From Isochrysis galbana (Eukaryota; Haptophyta; Isochrysidales; Isochrysidaceae): a DNA stretch of 64,000 nt. Where the stretch lies: NCBI GenBank assembly GCA_018136815.1, contig CM030940.1, positions 3,280,601-3,344,600 of the forward strand, read 5' to 3'. Shown one piece after another: positions 10,385 through 20,400 of the stretch. The first letter of the stretch is position 1, and each line of letters starts with the position of its first letter. The position numbers and the translations under genes are program-made. Under the pieces are notes generated by a model. It did not search any database and was not told the origin of the DNA. It worked only from the letters and a program-made list of their open reading frames with translations.

Positions 10385-11062
10385 TTACGCGGGTTGAATT
10401 CGGCGACCCAGGATTCGAATGCACCCTAGCCATGTCCAACCTTCATATGCGATGATTGTGGAATCGTATCGGACAAGAAGACGTCTGCATTTGTCAAGCC
10501 AGGAGAATGTTCTCTCCACTACGTTTCTGCGTCGGTTGACGAGGCGATGAGTATGCTGTCTTCTTCTCGATATGCGTTCGACGTACCCGAAAGTTCGCAT
10601 AATGCATCGGTTGTTATGCGAATCATATCCTTTGTCCGCATACAGTGGAGTACCTCGGCGTGGCCGCGGAGCATGCTGCAAAGTCTCTCTGACTGTGACT
10701 TGGTCTGAAATATTCGCGGGGAAGAAGCGAAGTGAAATTGGAATACCATCTTGGTCAACCAGTGCTGATACCTTGGTAGCCTTCCTTCCTCGGTCAGTTG
10801 GGTTTCTACCAATGCAATCTCTTCCATATATATTTTTCACAAAGGTAGAATCAATGCAATGGAACGTGCACCTCCTTGCCGTTTGTCTTCTCTCGAGCCT
10901 GAGCAGCGCTCGATACGCGGTCTCGAATACACCCATTCTGCTCCATTTCATGAATGTGCCATGCACCGTGCTGTATCCCGATCCAAGAGACCTCCATGGC
11001 GCCCCAGTCCACAAAATATGACACATCCTGTCCAACATGTGAAAAATACTTTTCGCACACAC
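10385..11062 (-). CDS. IS5-type DDE transposase
   Basis: Cut-and-paste DNA transposase of the IS4/IS5-like DDE superfamily. The order of motifs is right: an N-terminal helix with ILWTGAPWRSLGSGYSTVHG, first catalytic Asp in CIDSTFVKN followed by GRNPTDRGRKATK, second Asp in LYADKGYDSHNNR, and Glu in RRNVVERTFSWLDKCRRL followed by LVRYD. Length is about 225 residues, near the family norm but short at the N-terminus: an in-frame TAG precedes and the first codon would be GTG, with a true ATG eight codons later. All three catalytic residues remain. A triplicated TGCGCGCTGCGTAATA-like direct repeat lies just past the 3' end (10330-10370). Terminal inverted repeats were not found by eye. Confidence 0.8.
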   Translation of the reverse strand: MCAKSIFHMLDRMCHILWTGAPWRSLGSGYSTVHGTFMKWSRMGVFETAYRALLRLERRQTARRCTFHCIDSTFVKNIYGRDCIGRNPTDRGRKATKVSALVDQDGIPISLRFFPANISDQVTVRETLQHAPRPRRGTPLYADKGYDSHNNRCIMRTFGYVERISRRRQHTHRLVNRRRNVVERTFSWLDKCRRLLVRYDSTIIAYEGWTWLGCIRILGRRIQPA

Positions 11063-11230
11063 CCTAAAAAAAGTTTCTATGCACAGCTTTGTTTTGTACC
11101 ACTATTGTTCATAACTAAAAAGAAAACAGATTGTGGTCCTCTTTTGACGGAACGCGACTTTCGTCTTCGAGCGGGTGGGCATGGATGGGGGTCGGGCTCC
11201 GGGTAGCCCGAGGTCCTGAGGAAGGTGAGC

Positions 11231-13453
11231 TCAGCTTGCTCGCGGAATGGATCTACGAGCAGCGGCTCGTCTGATGGAGCGGCGGACGGCGCCGCTGTGT
11301 TCGAAGGGTCTTGCGGAGGCTCGGAGGAGCCGCCGATTTGTCAGAGCAAGGCTCATCTCACTCTTGGAGATTGCCTGCGAGGGCGCGCCGGCAGCTAGCG
11401 CGGAACGCGGTTCTTGTGGGGAGCTCATGGAGCTTTCCTCGGGGGTGACTACGGGCATGGTGATCGACGCACGACGCACGACGCACGCACGGAGCACGGA
11501 GGGCGCGGAAGTGTGGAAGGAGGCTTGTGGGAGGTGGTGGCAGGCGACTGGGGGTGGCTCAGGCGCGTGCTTGACTTGTATTGACTCGTTGACTCGGGGT
11601 ATAGACTCGGGAACTCGGGAGGGCTCGCTTGGGAACACGGTGGGACTCGACGAAGTTGCTACAAAAATCACTCACGAAAAACCCAAAAACTAAAGTCCTG
11701 GGGCTCAGAAAACTAACGTAAACACTCCGGAATCATACGATAAACAAACCCTCCCCGCGCGGCGAAGGCTGAGGTCGCGATCGCTCGTCATACGCGAAGA
11801 AATACGGAAAGAGAGCGCAAAACTACGCAAACGAAGGGTTCGAACTATCGTTGAAGTGAAACTCGTCCGCTGAAGCCAACGCGGAGGGTCGAGGAGAGGT
11901 CCAAACTCGCGCGGGGGGAAGAAGGCGATGTGCAGGGAGACCTTCTAGACAAGCGACGAGCAAGGGGCGACGAAACAAGACGCGAGACGCGAGGCGCGTG
12001 CCATTCGTTCTTCCTTTCTTTTACCGAAAACGCGGCGAAACTAATGTTAAACGTTGGTGCCCCCTCCGCGAGAATCGCGAAGAAGAAGAACGTACGAGAT
12101 GGAGGCAATCATCGAAGGAATCGTGAGAGGAATCGCAGCGAAGGGGGGGGACAGTGCGCGCGGGGGGGGGGGAACGAACGACGGTCGGAGGAAACGAACC
12201 GCGCGCGGAGGAGAAGAACCTCGCGCGGGGGGGGGATAATATAACGGCCGGAGGCGACGGATGGCACGCCGAGAGAAAGAACCTGCCGCGGGGGGGGGCG
12301 AGGGACCGAGGGCACGGCGGCGCAGCGTGGGAGGGCGCGAGGCCAATCTCGGAGCGAGATCGCGTCCTTTCCCTCGCGGAGCGCGGAGAGACCCGCAGTC
12401 TTCGTGTTCTCGAAGAGCTAGCGGAATTCGGACGTGAAACGTTGCCCGATGATAGGCCGGGATCGTGATAGGTTCGTGGGTGTATAGGAGGTACTCGGAG
12501 CCACAAGACGCCGGCGCTTTGGCGGCAAACTCATCGGCCGTGCTGAAGAGAGGCTCGGAGACTAGCTGGTTGTCGTTTTTGGTGGCCTGCGGCCCTCGGA
12601 AGAAGTCAGTCGTGATTGGGTTCGCGGAGGTCGGACAGACCTGTGCACAAGTCATGCTGACAGGGACCATCGCTATCGGTGACGTCGAGACGCGAAAGAT
12701 CGGCGGAGCGTCGGGGCTTGGACTGCCATTAACCTCAAGAGGAGCCACCGTGGATGGAGCACCGAGGGTGATAGAGCCGTCCGCGCTGTCCGAGGCGAGC
12801 TGAATCGAAGCGGCGTGCGTAGCTGAGAAGTCGTTCCCGAGCAGCAGCATCGGGTTGCCTTCAATCACCATGAACGTATGACGAAAGAGAAATCCACCGA
12901 CGGAGAAAACGATTCGAGCCTTGCCTCGCGTGATAAGAGGTAGGCCGTCCGGACCGTGGAGCGGTGTCACTACGGCTTGCGGCAGGGCTTGATTACGCGG
13001 GCTCGGGATGCACTGTCTTGTGCGATTGGACTCGGACTCGGAACGGAAACGGAAGGGATCGGCTCGGCGGCGTGCAGCTTGCTGGAGTGGCAGGCCGGCT
13101 GCGGCGAGACTCGAAACGGTGGCTTGGACAAGGACACAGTGGCTGTCGTCGAGGGCTTCGGCGTCAGCTTGTGTTTGGACTCGATACGCGGTGGCTCGTG
13201 AAACGGGGCTCGGGTATGGTTGGAATTCTGGACGTGACCGGAGATTCCAAATGACTCAGACTCGGGGCGAGGAGCTGGACGGACGGCCAGGCATCGGCAC
13301 CAGGGCAACTTAGCAGCTCGCAGACATGCGATAGAGGGGTCGGAACAACGAGGGCAGACCTCGCTGGGGAGCTATGCCCGATATACGAGAGAAGACAAAA
13401 GACGGTCATGGAACATTTGATGACGTCGAACGAAAGTAAGAGAAGAGGCGGAA
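11231..13453 (-). mobile_element. LTR retrotransposon remnant (copy 1)
   Basis: A minus-strand element remnant bounded by segments shared with the 33-35 kb element: 11337-11665 matches 33222-33540, 13263-13453 matches 33600-33775, and 12245-12395 matches 34645-34800 in a different order. It contains the aspartic-protease fragment described separately. No reverse transcriptase or integrase frame survives. The mosaic order shows internal rearrangement. Confidence 0.6.
12047..12970 (-). pseudogene. Retropepsin-type protease fragment of an LTR element
   Basis: The first 60 or so residues, to about 12790, look like the C-terminal half of a retropepsin: GKARIVFSVGGFLFRHTFMV then EGNPMLLLGNDFSATHAA, with the LLGNDF signature. 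The catalytic D-S/T-G triad should lie upstream and is not in this frame. The part beyond about 12400 is a low-complexity Arg/Pro tail caused by G-rich sequence and is probably not coding. This is a broken piece of a Ty3- or Ty1-like polyprotein. Confidence 0.5.
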
Positions 13454-13689
13454 TACCAATCGACGAGACCTTAAGGCTTTAAATAACCCACATGTTATAA
13501 TTAAAAAGCCTGCCATCGTATGGAATATGACAACCCAGCACATAACTTAGAACTTATCGCACTCGCCTGCAAGCTGGGGGCGCCACACATCGTAGAGTGC
13601 TCCAGAGAACTAGACAAATGAACAATATAACTCGAGAGCACCCAACTCGCGTAAGACGTAAGACGCGGCTACACCGCATCCAGACCTCA

Positions 13690-13950
13690 AGAAAAAACCC
13701 AGCGTAACCTCCCCAGAGACTGCAAAAAAATGGCATCATATTCAACAGGCCTGCCCCAAAGCCGCACTCCGAACCAGGCTCTTGGTAGTGCACCAGAGTC
13801 GGACCCCGGAAACCGAAGACAAAGGAATGAAGGGGGGAAAGGGAAGAGGTGGAGAGAGGGGATGTAAGGGCGGTGTCGTGTCAGTGACAGGGTAACCTAG
13901 GACTAGTAGGCGTGTAGCCCGGAATCTTCAGATGTTTTTTTTTGTGGAGT
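13690..13950 (+). repeat. Repeat R4, copy 1
   Basis: It contains GTAGTGCACCAGAG, CGGAAACCGAAGACAAAGGA and a terminal CCGGAATCTTCAGATGTTTT. The reverse complement recurs at 40060-40260 (ACATCTGAAGATTC ... TCCTTTGTCTTTGGT). Isolated ends with the same GAAGATTC core are at 42860-42885, 48965-48990 and 62298-62310. No coding content. Confidence 0.5.
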
Positions 13951-13953
13951 GAG

Positions 13954-14400
13954 AGGTTGTGTGTAGTGTTGATATGATGCCAACCACCAACCATAAAGTT
14001 TGTCCCACATTAATCGGCACAGCGGGCACGCACCTAATACTGAGAGCAGATGTACACCGGCGGCGAGCGCCCCGCGCTACACACGTGTCGCGCCATCTCG
14101 TGAAGTGTATGAGCGCTCCCTAGGGTGAGTGAGTGGGAGACGAAGGAACAGAGGCAGCTCAGCAGAGGGATGGTGGGCGGTGGGCGAGGGCGTCGAGAAC
14201 TGCTCACCGGCCACGGCAGTGGTCCGTGGTCCGGCAGTGGTCCAAGATACAGCCCGATGAAAGCGGGAGTCCTGCCGGCACTTTCCAAAAATAGAACGTC
14301 AAACTTTTGGGAACGAGGGGTATTTAGAAGCCCGTGCAGTGTGAACGTGTGAACGAATGGGCGTTACTGTGAGACCCTTCATTCATCGGAGGCAACAAAT
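13954..14400. other. Intergenic sequence upstream of the release-factor gene
   Basis: No gene supported. Short open frames occur on both strands, without recognisable motifs. Confidence 0.3.
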
Positions 14401-14401
14401 A

Positions 14402-14425
14402 TTCTCTAGAGTAGAGTACTCTACG
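14402..14425. promoter_or_regulatory. GTAC palindrome upstream of the GGQ gene
   Basis: The sequence TCTAGAGTAGAGTACTCTAC is a near-palindrome centred about 75 bp before the ATG at 14493. It closely matches the site about 85 bp upstream of the CstF-64-like gene at 43891. A core-promoter or initiator role is inferred. Confidence 0.4.
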
Positions 14426-14492
14426 ATCTTCATCTGGTTGGTTGACCGCCCCGTCGGCGAGGAGAGAAGAGTGCCGTGACGACTTCGCGGCG

Positions 14493-15128
14493 ATGCACAC
14501 CGTCTTCTTGCTGGCCGGCCGCCCCTCGCTCTTCTTCGCCGCGCTCTCGGCCCATCCAGCCCCACGGCTCTGCTCTTCGAACCTCGCCAAGTCTAAGACC
14601 TCCGTCATGCAACCGGTCTTTTGCGAGCCGCCCCACCCTGCGAGCCTCTCACTAGAGCTGCTGCTCACCAACTGCCAGGTCACGCACACCCGCGGCTCCG
14701 GACCGGGCGGGCAGCACCGGAATAAGGTCTCCACCGCTGTAGTGCTCAAGCACACTCCAACAGGCGTCTCCGCATCCGCCTCGGAATCTCGCTCGCAGCA
14801 GCAAAATCAGAAAGCTGCCCTGCAGCGTCTCAGATTGCGACTCGCCCTGCAACTGCGCTGCGAGCATCCCGGCGACCCTTCTGCACTCTGGCGCAGCCGG
14901 TGTGCAGGCGACCGCCTTTCCATCAACGAAGCTCATACTGATTTTCCTTCACTTTTAGCCGAAGCGCTCGATCACTTTTGGGTGACTCAAGACATGCGCG
15001 CAGCAGCCGATACTTTGGGTGTTTCATCCTCACAATTGTGTAAGCTGTTGAGTAGAGATCCGCCCACTTTCGCATGGGTGAACGATGTCCGACGCGAACA
15101 AGGCCTTCGCCCATTACGCCTGAAGTGA
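14493..15128 (+). CDS. Release-factor-like GGQ protein of bacterial (planctomycete-like) type, organelle-targeted
   Basis: A peptidyl-tRNA hydrolase-type RF-1 domain protein, 211 residues. The GGQ loop is THTRGSGPGGQHRNKVSTAV, followed by VLKHTPTGVSASASESRSQQ and a basic, Gln/Arg-rich helix; this loop enters the ribosomal peptidyl-transferase centre in the family. The part after it is distinctive: RLSINEAHTDFPSLLAEALD, then ADTLGVSSSQLCKLLSRDP and a final VNDVRREQGLRPLRLK. I recognise this C-terminus from small GGQ proteins annotated in planctomycetes rather than from ICT1 or mitochondrial RF1 (memory, unchecked). The N-terminal 45 residues (MHTVFLLAGRPSLFFAALSA...) look like an organelle signal. 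The start is the first ATG; the frame is open upstream without one. Single exon. Confidence 0.75.
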   Translation: MHTVFLLAGRPSLFFAALSAHPAPRLCSSNLAKSKTSVMQPVFCEPPHPASLSLELLLTNCQVTHTRGSGPGGQHRNKVSTAVVLKHTPTGVSASASESRSQQQNQKAALQRLRLRLALQLRCEHPGDPSALWRSRCAGDRLSINEAHTDFPSLLAEALDHFWVTQDMRAAADTLGVSSSQLCKLLSRDPPTFAWVNDVRREQGLRPLRLK

Positions 15129-15524
15129 CATCTGCTTAGCGGTCGCCGGGGAAACAATCGGGTTGCGCTGTTGCCATAATATGTTATGGTCCACTTTGAT
15201 GTCATGGATGGGGATGGCAACTCTAGCCGTAAGGATTCACAGCCAAGTGGTACATTCCATGGCCGATGTATTTGCATGCGCAGGGACACCACAAATGTGA
15301 TCGAAAAGTTGATGCGAGGGGACGCGCATTGCTGTCTTCCGCGACGTTGCTGATACTCAGAAACATGTATCGTGAGATCGTCCAATTGTGTCACATGTTG
15401 CATATTGGGGGAGGAGGAAATGTGTTTTGCTCCATGTAATTCCTCGACCCGAAAAGTCATCGCCCATCGTTGAGGAATTTCCTATTGTTCTCGTCGCGCA
15501 CGCGGCATTGCGCCCACTACTCTC
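15129..15524. other. No gene seen
   Basis: The 3' flank of the GGQ gene. Nothing recognisable in it. Confidence 0.3.
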
Positions 15525-15795
15525 ACCACGTTTTCTACACCCCCACGTCCCCGACCTTTCCCCCCCGCCGGTTAGGCGACTCGCCCCCTCAAACTATCAG
15601 TAAACTAATAGGGTCATTGAGCGCGCGCCGCCGCCCTCCCTCGCTGCCGCCGCCCTCGCCGCGCTGGACGAAGAGTTGATAGACACGCCGCTGTCGCCAA
15701 AGCGACCGCGCCAGGATGAGCCTCCCACCCAGGTAGGCACAGGAGCCACCACACCACACCCCCGCATCACCGCAAACAGCGTGCACGAGCCTGAC
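15525..15795 (+). repeat. R1 B-end joined to 'MERAP' leader copy 2
   Basis: TTTCTACACCCCCACG (the R1 B end) runs directly into ACTATCAGTAAACTAATAGG and the leader sequence of the 9.5-kb fragment. Here the start codon is ATT instead of ATG. The protein then follows RPRQDEPPTQVGTGATTP, as in copy 1. This places the leader protein inside the wider R1/T family. Confidence 0.5.
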
Positions 15796-16086
15796 ATGCC
15801 TCGAAGGTGTTTTTTAGGTTGGGGTGCGAGACCGAGGTGTCCTGTGTCCAAGAGGTCGTCATCTCGACGCCTTTGATGACCTATAACTAGAAATATAATT
15901 TATTCTCAAAAGGGTTGCACTCGCCCGTCGTTTCGCACCGCACACGGCGCACACGATCCCGTTTGCACTCGTCCGTCTTCGCTCGCACCACACAGGCAGT
16001 CCCGTTGCATTCGCCCTCCCCATCATGCACGCCTGCACGATGGGCTATGAAGGAGAAACCGGCGGCGTCGAATGGGAGCTCTTTGA

Positions 16087-17122
16087 AGACGTCGTGGAAC
16101 TCATTGTGGAGATGGACTGTTCCCAGGATCCGGGTAAGGCTCCTGAGACTCCATCCTTGGCAACCCACGCGTCCGTAGGCGGCCTATCGACTTGGGTAGC
16201 GGGTGAAGATACTTGGGAAGGCTTGGGCACGGGTGCAGTGGTGACGGGGTCCGCGCGCGGCGGCGAGGGCGAATTTTGCGGTGCAGATGGCGGTGATGGG
16301 TCCATAGGAACAGATTGAGTCAATCTCTAGTGGGTGATTACTAGCGAGAGACCACACACAAGGCAGTAGGGGCTCAAGGGTACGAGGGGTCACGGTACGG
16401 CTTCGATCGCAGAGCGCTGCGACGGCTGATGGGTGCGTACGAAGACACGCCACACCACTTTCTAACATAAACAAGGGCAACACGTAATAAACACGGGAGC
16501 GAAAGCCACGGTGGGTCAACAGAGAGAGCAAAGAAGGAACCAATTGGCTAGAAGAGAACTCGTCGTCCTAGAGAAGGATTGCACACAGAAAAGGCGCGAA
16601 AGGGATTCATCCATGCTTAGTGAAGATCCTACAAGATTCATCGGCGAATAGCGTCTCAACGCGAGCACAGCGGCGTGCACTTTACCTATAGCTTTTCGTA
16701 GCTTAGCCATGGAGTAGCTGGTAGACTTAAAAAGTCTAGAAGCTTACAGAGGTGTCAGACTTACAGAGTCTAGACGCTGGAGGTTCTTGAGGGTGTACTT
16801 TAGCAAGCAAGATGCTCGCGACTTCCTTGGTCTTCATCGACACGTGCTTACTACTCCCTTGATCTCCATGCCTGGGTGATCAGTCCAGAGCTAGAGCATA
16901 TTCATATTCCGAGTAGAAAGAAGCCTGTAGAAGCTGCTTGGCCACGTGGGTATAATGGTAGACCAACATTGAATGAAGTGTAGTGATTGATAGAAGCGTG
17001 GAGCCGTCGTAGACGTAGAGATAGACATAAATAAGAACGAAGATTGATGATTTACCATCGCGGTTATAACGGTAGAGCGGAAAATAGCGAAATAGCCTGC
17101 AGAGGCTCGCGAATGCGACACT
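16087..17122 (-). mobile_element. Ty1/copia-type element: LTR/leader and gag start, copy 1
   Basis: Nearly identical to 35505-36518 over 1 kb; the first 400 bp also match 44509-44910. Read on the minus strand, it begins near TGTCGCATTCGCGAGCC, has no long frame for about 800 bp (LTR plus leader), then starts a Pro-rich gag-like protein at 16323 (MDPSPPSAPQNSPSPPRADP...) that ends within the copy. Assignment to copia comes from the RNase H piece fused to the third copy. Exact LTR borders were not determined. Confidence 0.6.
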
Positions 17123-17392
17123 CATGCGCAAGGTGGCAAGTGCAAACGCGTATGTGCTTGAGCTCCTTGACTTCATCAAGACGAATGTGCTACCAATTGA
17201 AGGGGATAGCATCAAGGCCAAAGTTGCCAATGCTCCCTCTCATGTGGCCAATCAGTTTCACTATCTACGGCACATGATGATCTTGGCTTGAACGCCTTGA
17301 CCTGTTGGGGCTCGGGGCGTTGGCCAACTGCGCGTGTGGAAGTCGGCCAGTATGCGTATCAATTATTGAATCATGTAAAAATCATGGGTCCG

Positions 17393-18089
17393 CTAGACTC
17401 TAGTAAATTTGGCGACAAAATCTAACAACTCCGGAGTATCTTGTATTTTACTTTCTCTTTCTCCTTTCTTCACCCACCATGGCCTTTCTATGTCAAGAAG
17501 CAAAACGACTCTATTCTCGTCAGTATCGTTCACGCCAATATGTTCTTTGCTGTCATCGAACACAATCCACTCTCCCTTTCTTTGTAATCTGGCGAAATTC
17601 ATCCTCGACTGCAACCTGCAACCCCACTTCTACCTTTCGTGTCAGGATCTGGAACAACAACGCCCATATATGACAACGAAGAGCTTCATTGGCTGATCCG
17701 CTTCATCCGCGATGTTTGTTCAGTTCAGTTTTAGGACCGAGTTTGCTAAAGATTGCAGTTCGAAGTCTTGGAATGGTTCTGATTAATTCAATTGTCTTTG
17801 GAAATGTTGTCGAGTACTCTGCGTTCCAAACTCCAAAGCCATAGAGTGGAACTACCTTCCAATCATGACCCTCTTCCTTTGTGTAAAGATACTCTTCTAG
17901 CCAGTCATAAATTTTGTACTCACTGCTAAGAAACTCTCTTTCAATGAGTTCAAAGTTGTTAGCGAGCATCTCAAGATGCGGAAAGACTTTGTAGGGGTTC
18001 GGGTAAAACCTCTGACGAGATCCAAAGTAATGTTTCACGCAATGCTTCTCGCCTAGAAATAGCGTAGATAATATCACGATGATAAACAT
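17393..18089 (-). pseudogene. Aspartyl/asparaginyl beta-hydroxylase, inactivated copy 1
   Basis: The Fe(II)/2-oxoglutarate hydroxylase family (PF05118). The N-terminus is a hydrophobic anchor MFIIVILSTLFLG followed by the domain. Compared with the copy at 42014-42771, the codon after TELNKHRG is TGA instead of TGG. Further on there are a 2-bp insertion, a 7-bp direct duplication (GGTTGCA) and a 4-bp insertion. It keeps the true C-terminus lost in the other copy: DSKEHIGVNDTDENRVVLLL then DIERPWWVKK. It is more AT-rich than its surroundings. Confidence 0.75.
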
Positions 18090-18339
18090 GAAGATGACTT
18101 CTTTATTTATTATTTGAAATCAACCCGCGCGGCCGACCCCCTCGTCCCGTGACAAGCAGCGAACCGTCTGCAACAATTGGACCCATAGGCATTTGCATCT
18201 AGGGACAGATTTTTGGGGGTGGTGAAGGTTTGGGGTAGAATTGTATAAGGTGTAGAAAATGGCAATGGGGGGTAAAAAAAAAAAGGGAACCTCAAGTTGC
18301 ACCCTCTTGGGATAAGCACATCAAGGCACTGCGTCGGGA

Positions 18340-18625
18340 CCGAGGCCGCCGCCCACCCGGAGACACAGGAGTAGGAGGAAGGGGGGAAACGATCACCGGG
18401 GGGCCGGGGGGGGGGGGGGGGGGGGCGGACCACCGGACCATATCCTAAGCCCTTCAACCCTATCCCCCTAGTAGTGCATGGGGGGAGAGTCGCCTGATGG
18501 CGGGGGGGGGAAGGGCCGGAGGGCCGGGGGAGTGGGGGTGTAGGAAGTTTTTGCTGCGTGAGAAGAAAGCAAGGGTCCACGGCCGCGTGTGCGATGAGAC
18601 TATTAAAAGGTTTCTAGACTCCCTT
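18340..18625 (+). repeat. R1 B-end fragment
   Basis: It matches the second half of R1: GGAGACACAGGAG, a G run, CGGACCATATC, CCTAGTAGTGCATGGGGGGA, GGGGGTGTAGGAAG and the end CCGCGTGTGCGATGAGACTA followed by TTAAAAGGTTT. 5'-truncated relative to the 1289-2095 copy. Confidence 0.65.
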
Positions 18626-18726
18626 TACCGTTTACCGTTACATCGGCCTTACGTCTCTACGTCTACGATGACTCTACGCGCCTTAATAAGAACATAAGAA
18701 CAAGCCTTCATCTTAATCCTTCCCCC

Positions 18727-18825
18727 GATATCACTCGGACACCTGGCTCGTCAGGCATGGCGGGAATCTAGGGCTAAAAATGTGTGCCCAATTAGTTAAT
18801 GGGTTTGGCTAGGATATAAGTTCAT
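18727..18825 (+). repeat. Repeat R5, copy 1
   Basis: ATCACTCGGACACCTGGCTC, CGTCAGGCATGGCGGGA, and TGGCTAGGATATAA are shared in order with 32823-32912. About 95 bp, non-coding. Confidence 0.55.
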
Positions 18826-19338
18826 CTATTATATGCACCTTCTCAAGCAAATGCGTTTGTTGGGGTCGTGGCTTATGCGGCCTGTGGTGCGCTCTGTTAT
18901 GCGTATCGTGTGCGCGAGGAGCAGCGTACCCAACTCCCTCCTCCCCCGTGCTCGAGGACTTCTTCAACTAGGTTCTTTTATCGGGTAGTGGATAGACCTT
19001 GAGCGCGTGAAAGCCAGCGTAGGGTGATGGTTTGAGGGGCGAGTCAGAGTCAAGCTCATTGCAACGTGCGGTCTTAGGTGGTGAAGCTCGTTGCAATGTA
19101 TCAATTTTCATGCGTATACGACACAGCACGTCATCATCTCGGTTCAATACGCATGTTATGATGATGAAGCACTGTTCATGCACGTGTGTGTCGTAAAATG
19201 TAGACCTCATGCCAAAGGTCGTCATTCCGATTGCAGCTATGCAGAGGCTCGAGAGCCTTGGCGTCACTCTAAGGGCACGGATCGGAGCATGGTCCGACAG
19301 ATGAACCAGCTTCTGCGTCGGCCCGTACACCTGCAGAC
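18826..19338. other. No gene seen
   Basis: The 3' flank of the plastid gene. Only short, motif-free open frames are present. Confidence 0.3.
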
Positions 19339-19998
19339 TCAGGCAACCTTCTTACAGCCGCGCTTCTCAAATTGCTCCTTGAGCTCCTTCGCGTTGGCGA
19401 TGCAAGGGAAGAAATGGACCTGCCCAGGCACTGCCCCCTTGGCAAGTGCCGCCTCTGAATTGGCCCACTTCCCGGGTCCAACGTCCCACTTGTCCTTGGG
19501 GGTTTGCGTCTCCTTGAAGTAGACGAGGATAGGAAGGTCCTCCGACGGGAAAAAGTCCCAGTTGACGAACGACTCGTACTTCCACCTGTTCTCGCCGCCT
19601 ACCGCGAAGTTCTCGCCTGAGGAGATGAGCTGCGAGTCGTCCGCGAAGAGTGAGTCAATCTCCTTCGCCTTGACCTCGAAGGCTTCTTCGTCGAAGACAA
19701 AGCGTACGCGGGCGGTCTGGACGAGAAAGAGGATCCCGAGAAGCGTGGTGAAGCCACCCACCAGCCAGGGGAGCTTGAGCACAAGAGCACCAAGGCCGAT
19801 AAACGCGACAGCCAGCTTGTAGTCGGCTGAAGGGACGGTGGCTGGACTGCTGCTCATGGTAGGGGCAACGTGGGTGGCGCGCGCGGGCGGACGGGCGAGC
19901 TGAGGGGCGAGTGCACGTCCACCGCATGCTGAGAAGCCCTCCACGCACGCGCTGCACAGCGCGAGCACCGCAAATGCCGACCGCGCAAGGCCGCGCAT
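19339..19998 (-). CDS. Plastid-targeted DUF3119-family membrane protein
   Basis: A cyanobacterial/plastid family of unknown function (DUF3119), 219 residues from the ATG at 19998; the frame is open further upstream, with an earlier ATG at 20067. Residues 1-24 form a signal peptide (AFAVLALCSACVEG) with Phe at the predicted cleavage site, as in bipartite leaders of complex red plastids. A Pro/Arg/Ala-rich transit stretch to about residue 46 follows. Two adjacent hydrophobic segments (YKLAVAFIGLGALVLKLPWL; GGFTTLLGILFLVQ) precede a soluble domain with GGENRWKYESFVNWDFFPS and ILVYFKETQTP, the conserved DUF3119 signature as I recall it. Single exon. A GTAC-rich palindrome lies about 235 bp upstream. 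Confidence 0.75.
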   Translation of the reverse strand: MRGLARSAFAVLALCSACVEGFSACGGRALAPQLARPPARATHVAPTMSSSPATVPSADYKLAVAFIGLGALVLKLPWLVGGFTTLLGILFLVQTARVRFVFDEEAFEVKAKEIDSLFADDSQLISSGENFAVGGENRWKYESFVNWDFFPSEDLPILVYFKETQTPKDKWDVGPGKWANSEAALAKGAVPGQVHFFPCIANAKELKEQFEKRGCKKVA

Positions 19999-20230
19999 CT
20001 CACTCTTTTCCCTCGTCTCGCTCGTCTCGCTCCTCTTATCTCGCTCTCTCGTTCCCTGGGCTCGCACTTTTGCTATCTTCTTCTTCTTCTTGTCCTTTCA
20101 TCACGCCTCTTGCTAGCTCTCGCTCGCTCGCTCCTCGCCAATTCTCAGGGCTTTTCTCTCTCCTCGTCATTATTTTTGTACCGCCAGAGAGACGCGCTCT
20201 CTCACTTGTATCTATCCTGAAATAATTAAT

Positions 20231-20259
20231 AATCAGAGTACAGAGTATTCCTAGAGTGA
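20231..20259. promoter_or_regulatory. GTAC-rich site upstream of the DUF3119 gene
   Basis: CAGAGTACAGAGTATTCCTA, then GAG. It resembles the TAGAGTACTC palindromes upstream of other genes but is further from the start (about 235 bp). A regulatory role is inferred. Confidence 0.25.
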
Positions 20260-20304
20260 TGACCTATGTCTCCCTGTTCACATCAACCCAAGTAGCCAAC
20301 CTAC

Positions 20305-20400
20305 TTTTATAAGTTGGGGGCAATGGGGGCCTCGCGCCCCCTTCCCTCCACCGCAGACATCCCCTGGGTGGGCCCGTTCCCGCCTAGGGTTTCCCCCCTT
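20305..20400 (+). repeat. Repeat R3, left part
   Basis: CCTACTTTTATAAGTTGGGG, then CAATGGGGGCCTCGCGCCCC and GGGTGGGCCCGTTC. It matches 62335-62412 and, inverted and partial, 42785-42835. Confidence 0.55.

Noticed and set aside
12050-12075. TGGTGCCCCCTCCGCGA as an LTR primer-binding site
   Set aside because: It starts with TGG as a PBS would, but lies on the strand opposite to the protease frame and the implied tRNA T-arm is imperfect.
12047-12400. Arg/Pro-rich tail of the protease-containing frame as a nucleic-acid-binding domain
   Set aside because: It overlaps G-run repeats (CGCGGGGGGGG) and has no knuckle or domain.
14987-15460. Minus-strand frame overlapping the GGQ gene
   Set aside because: Shadow of the plus-strand coding sequence, with no recognisable domain.
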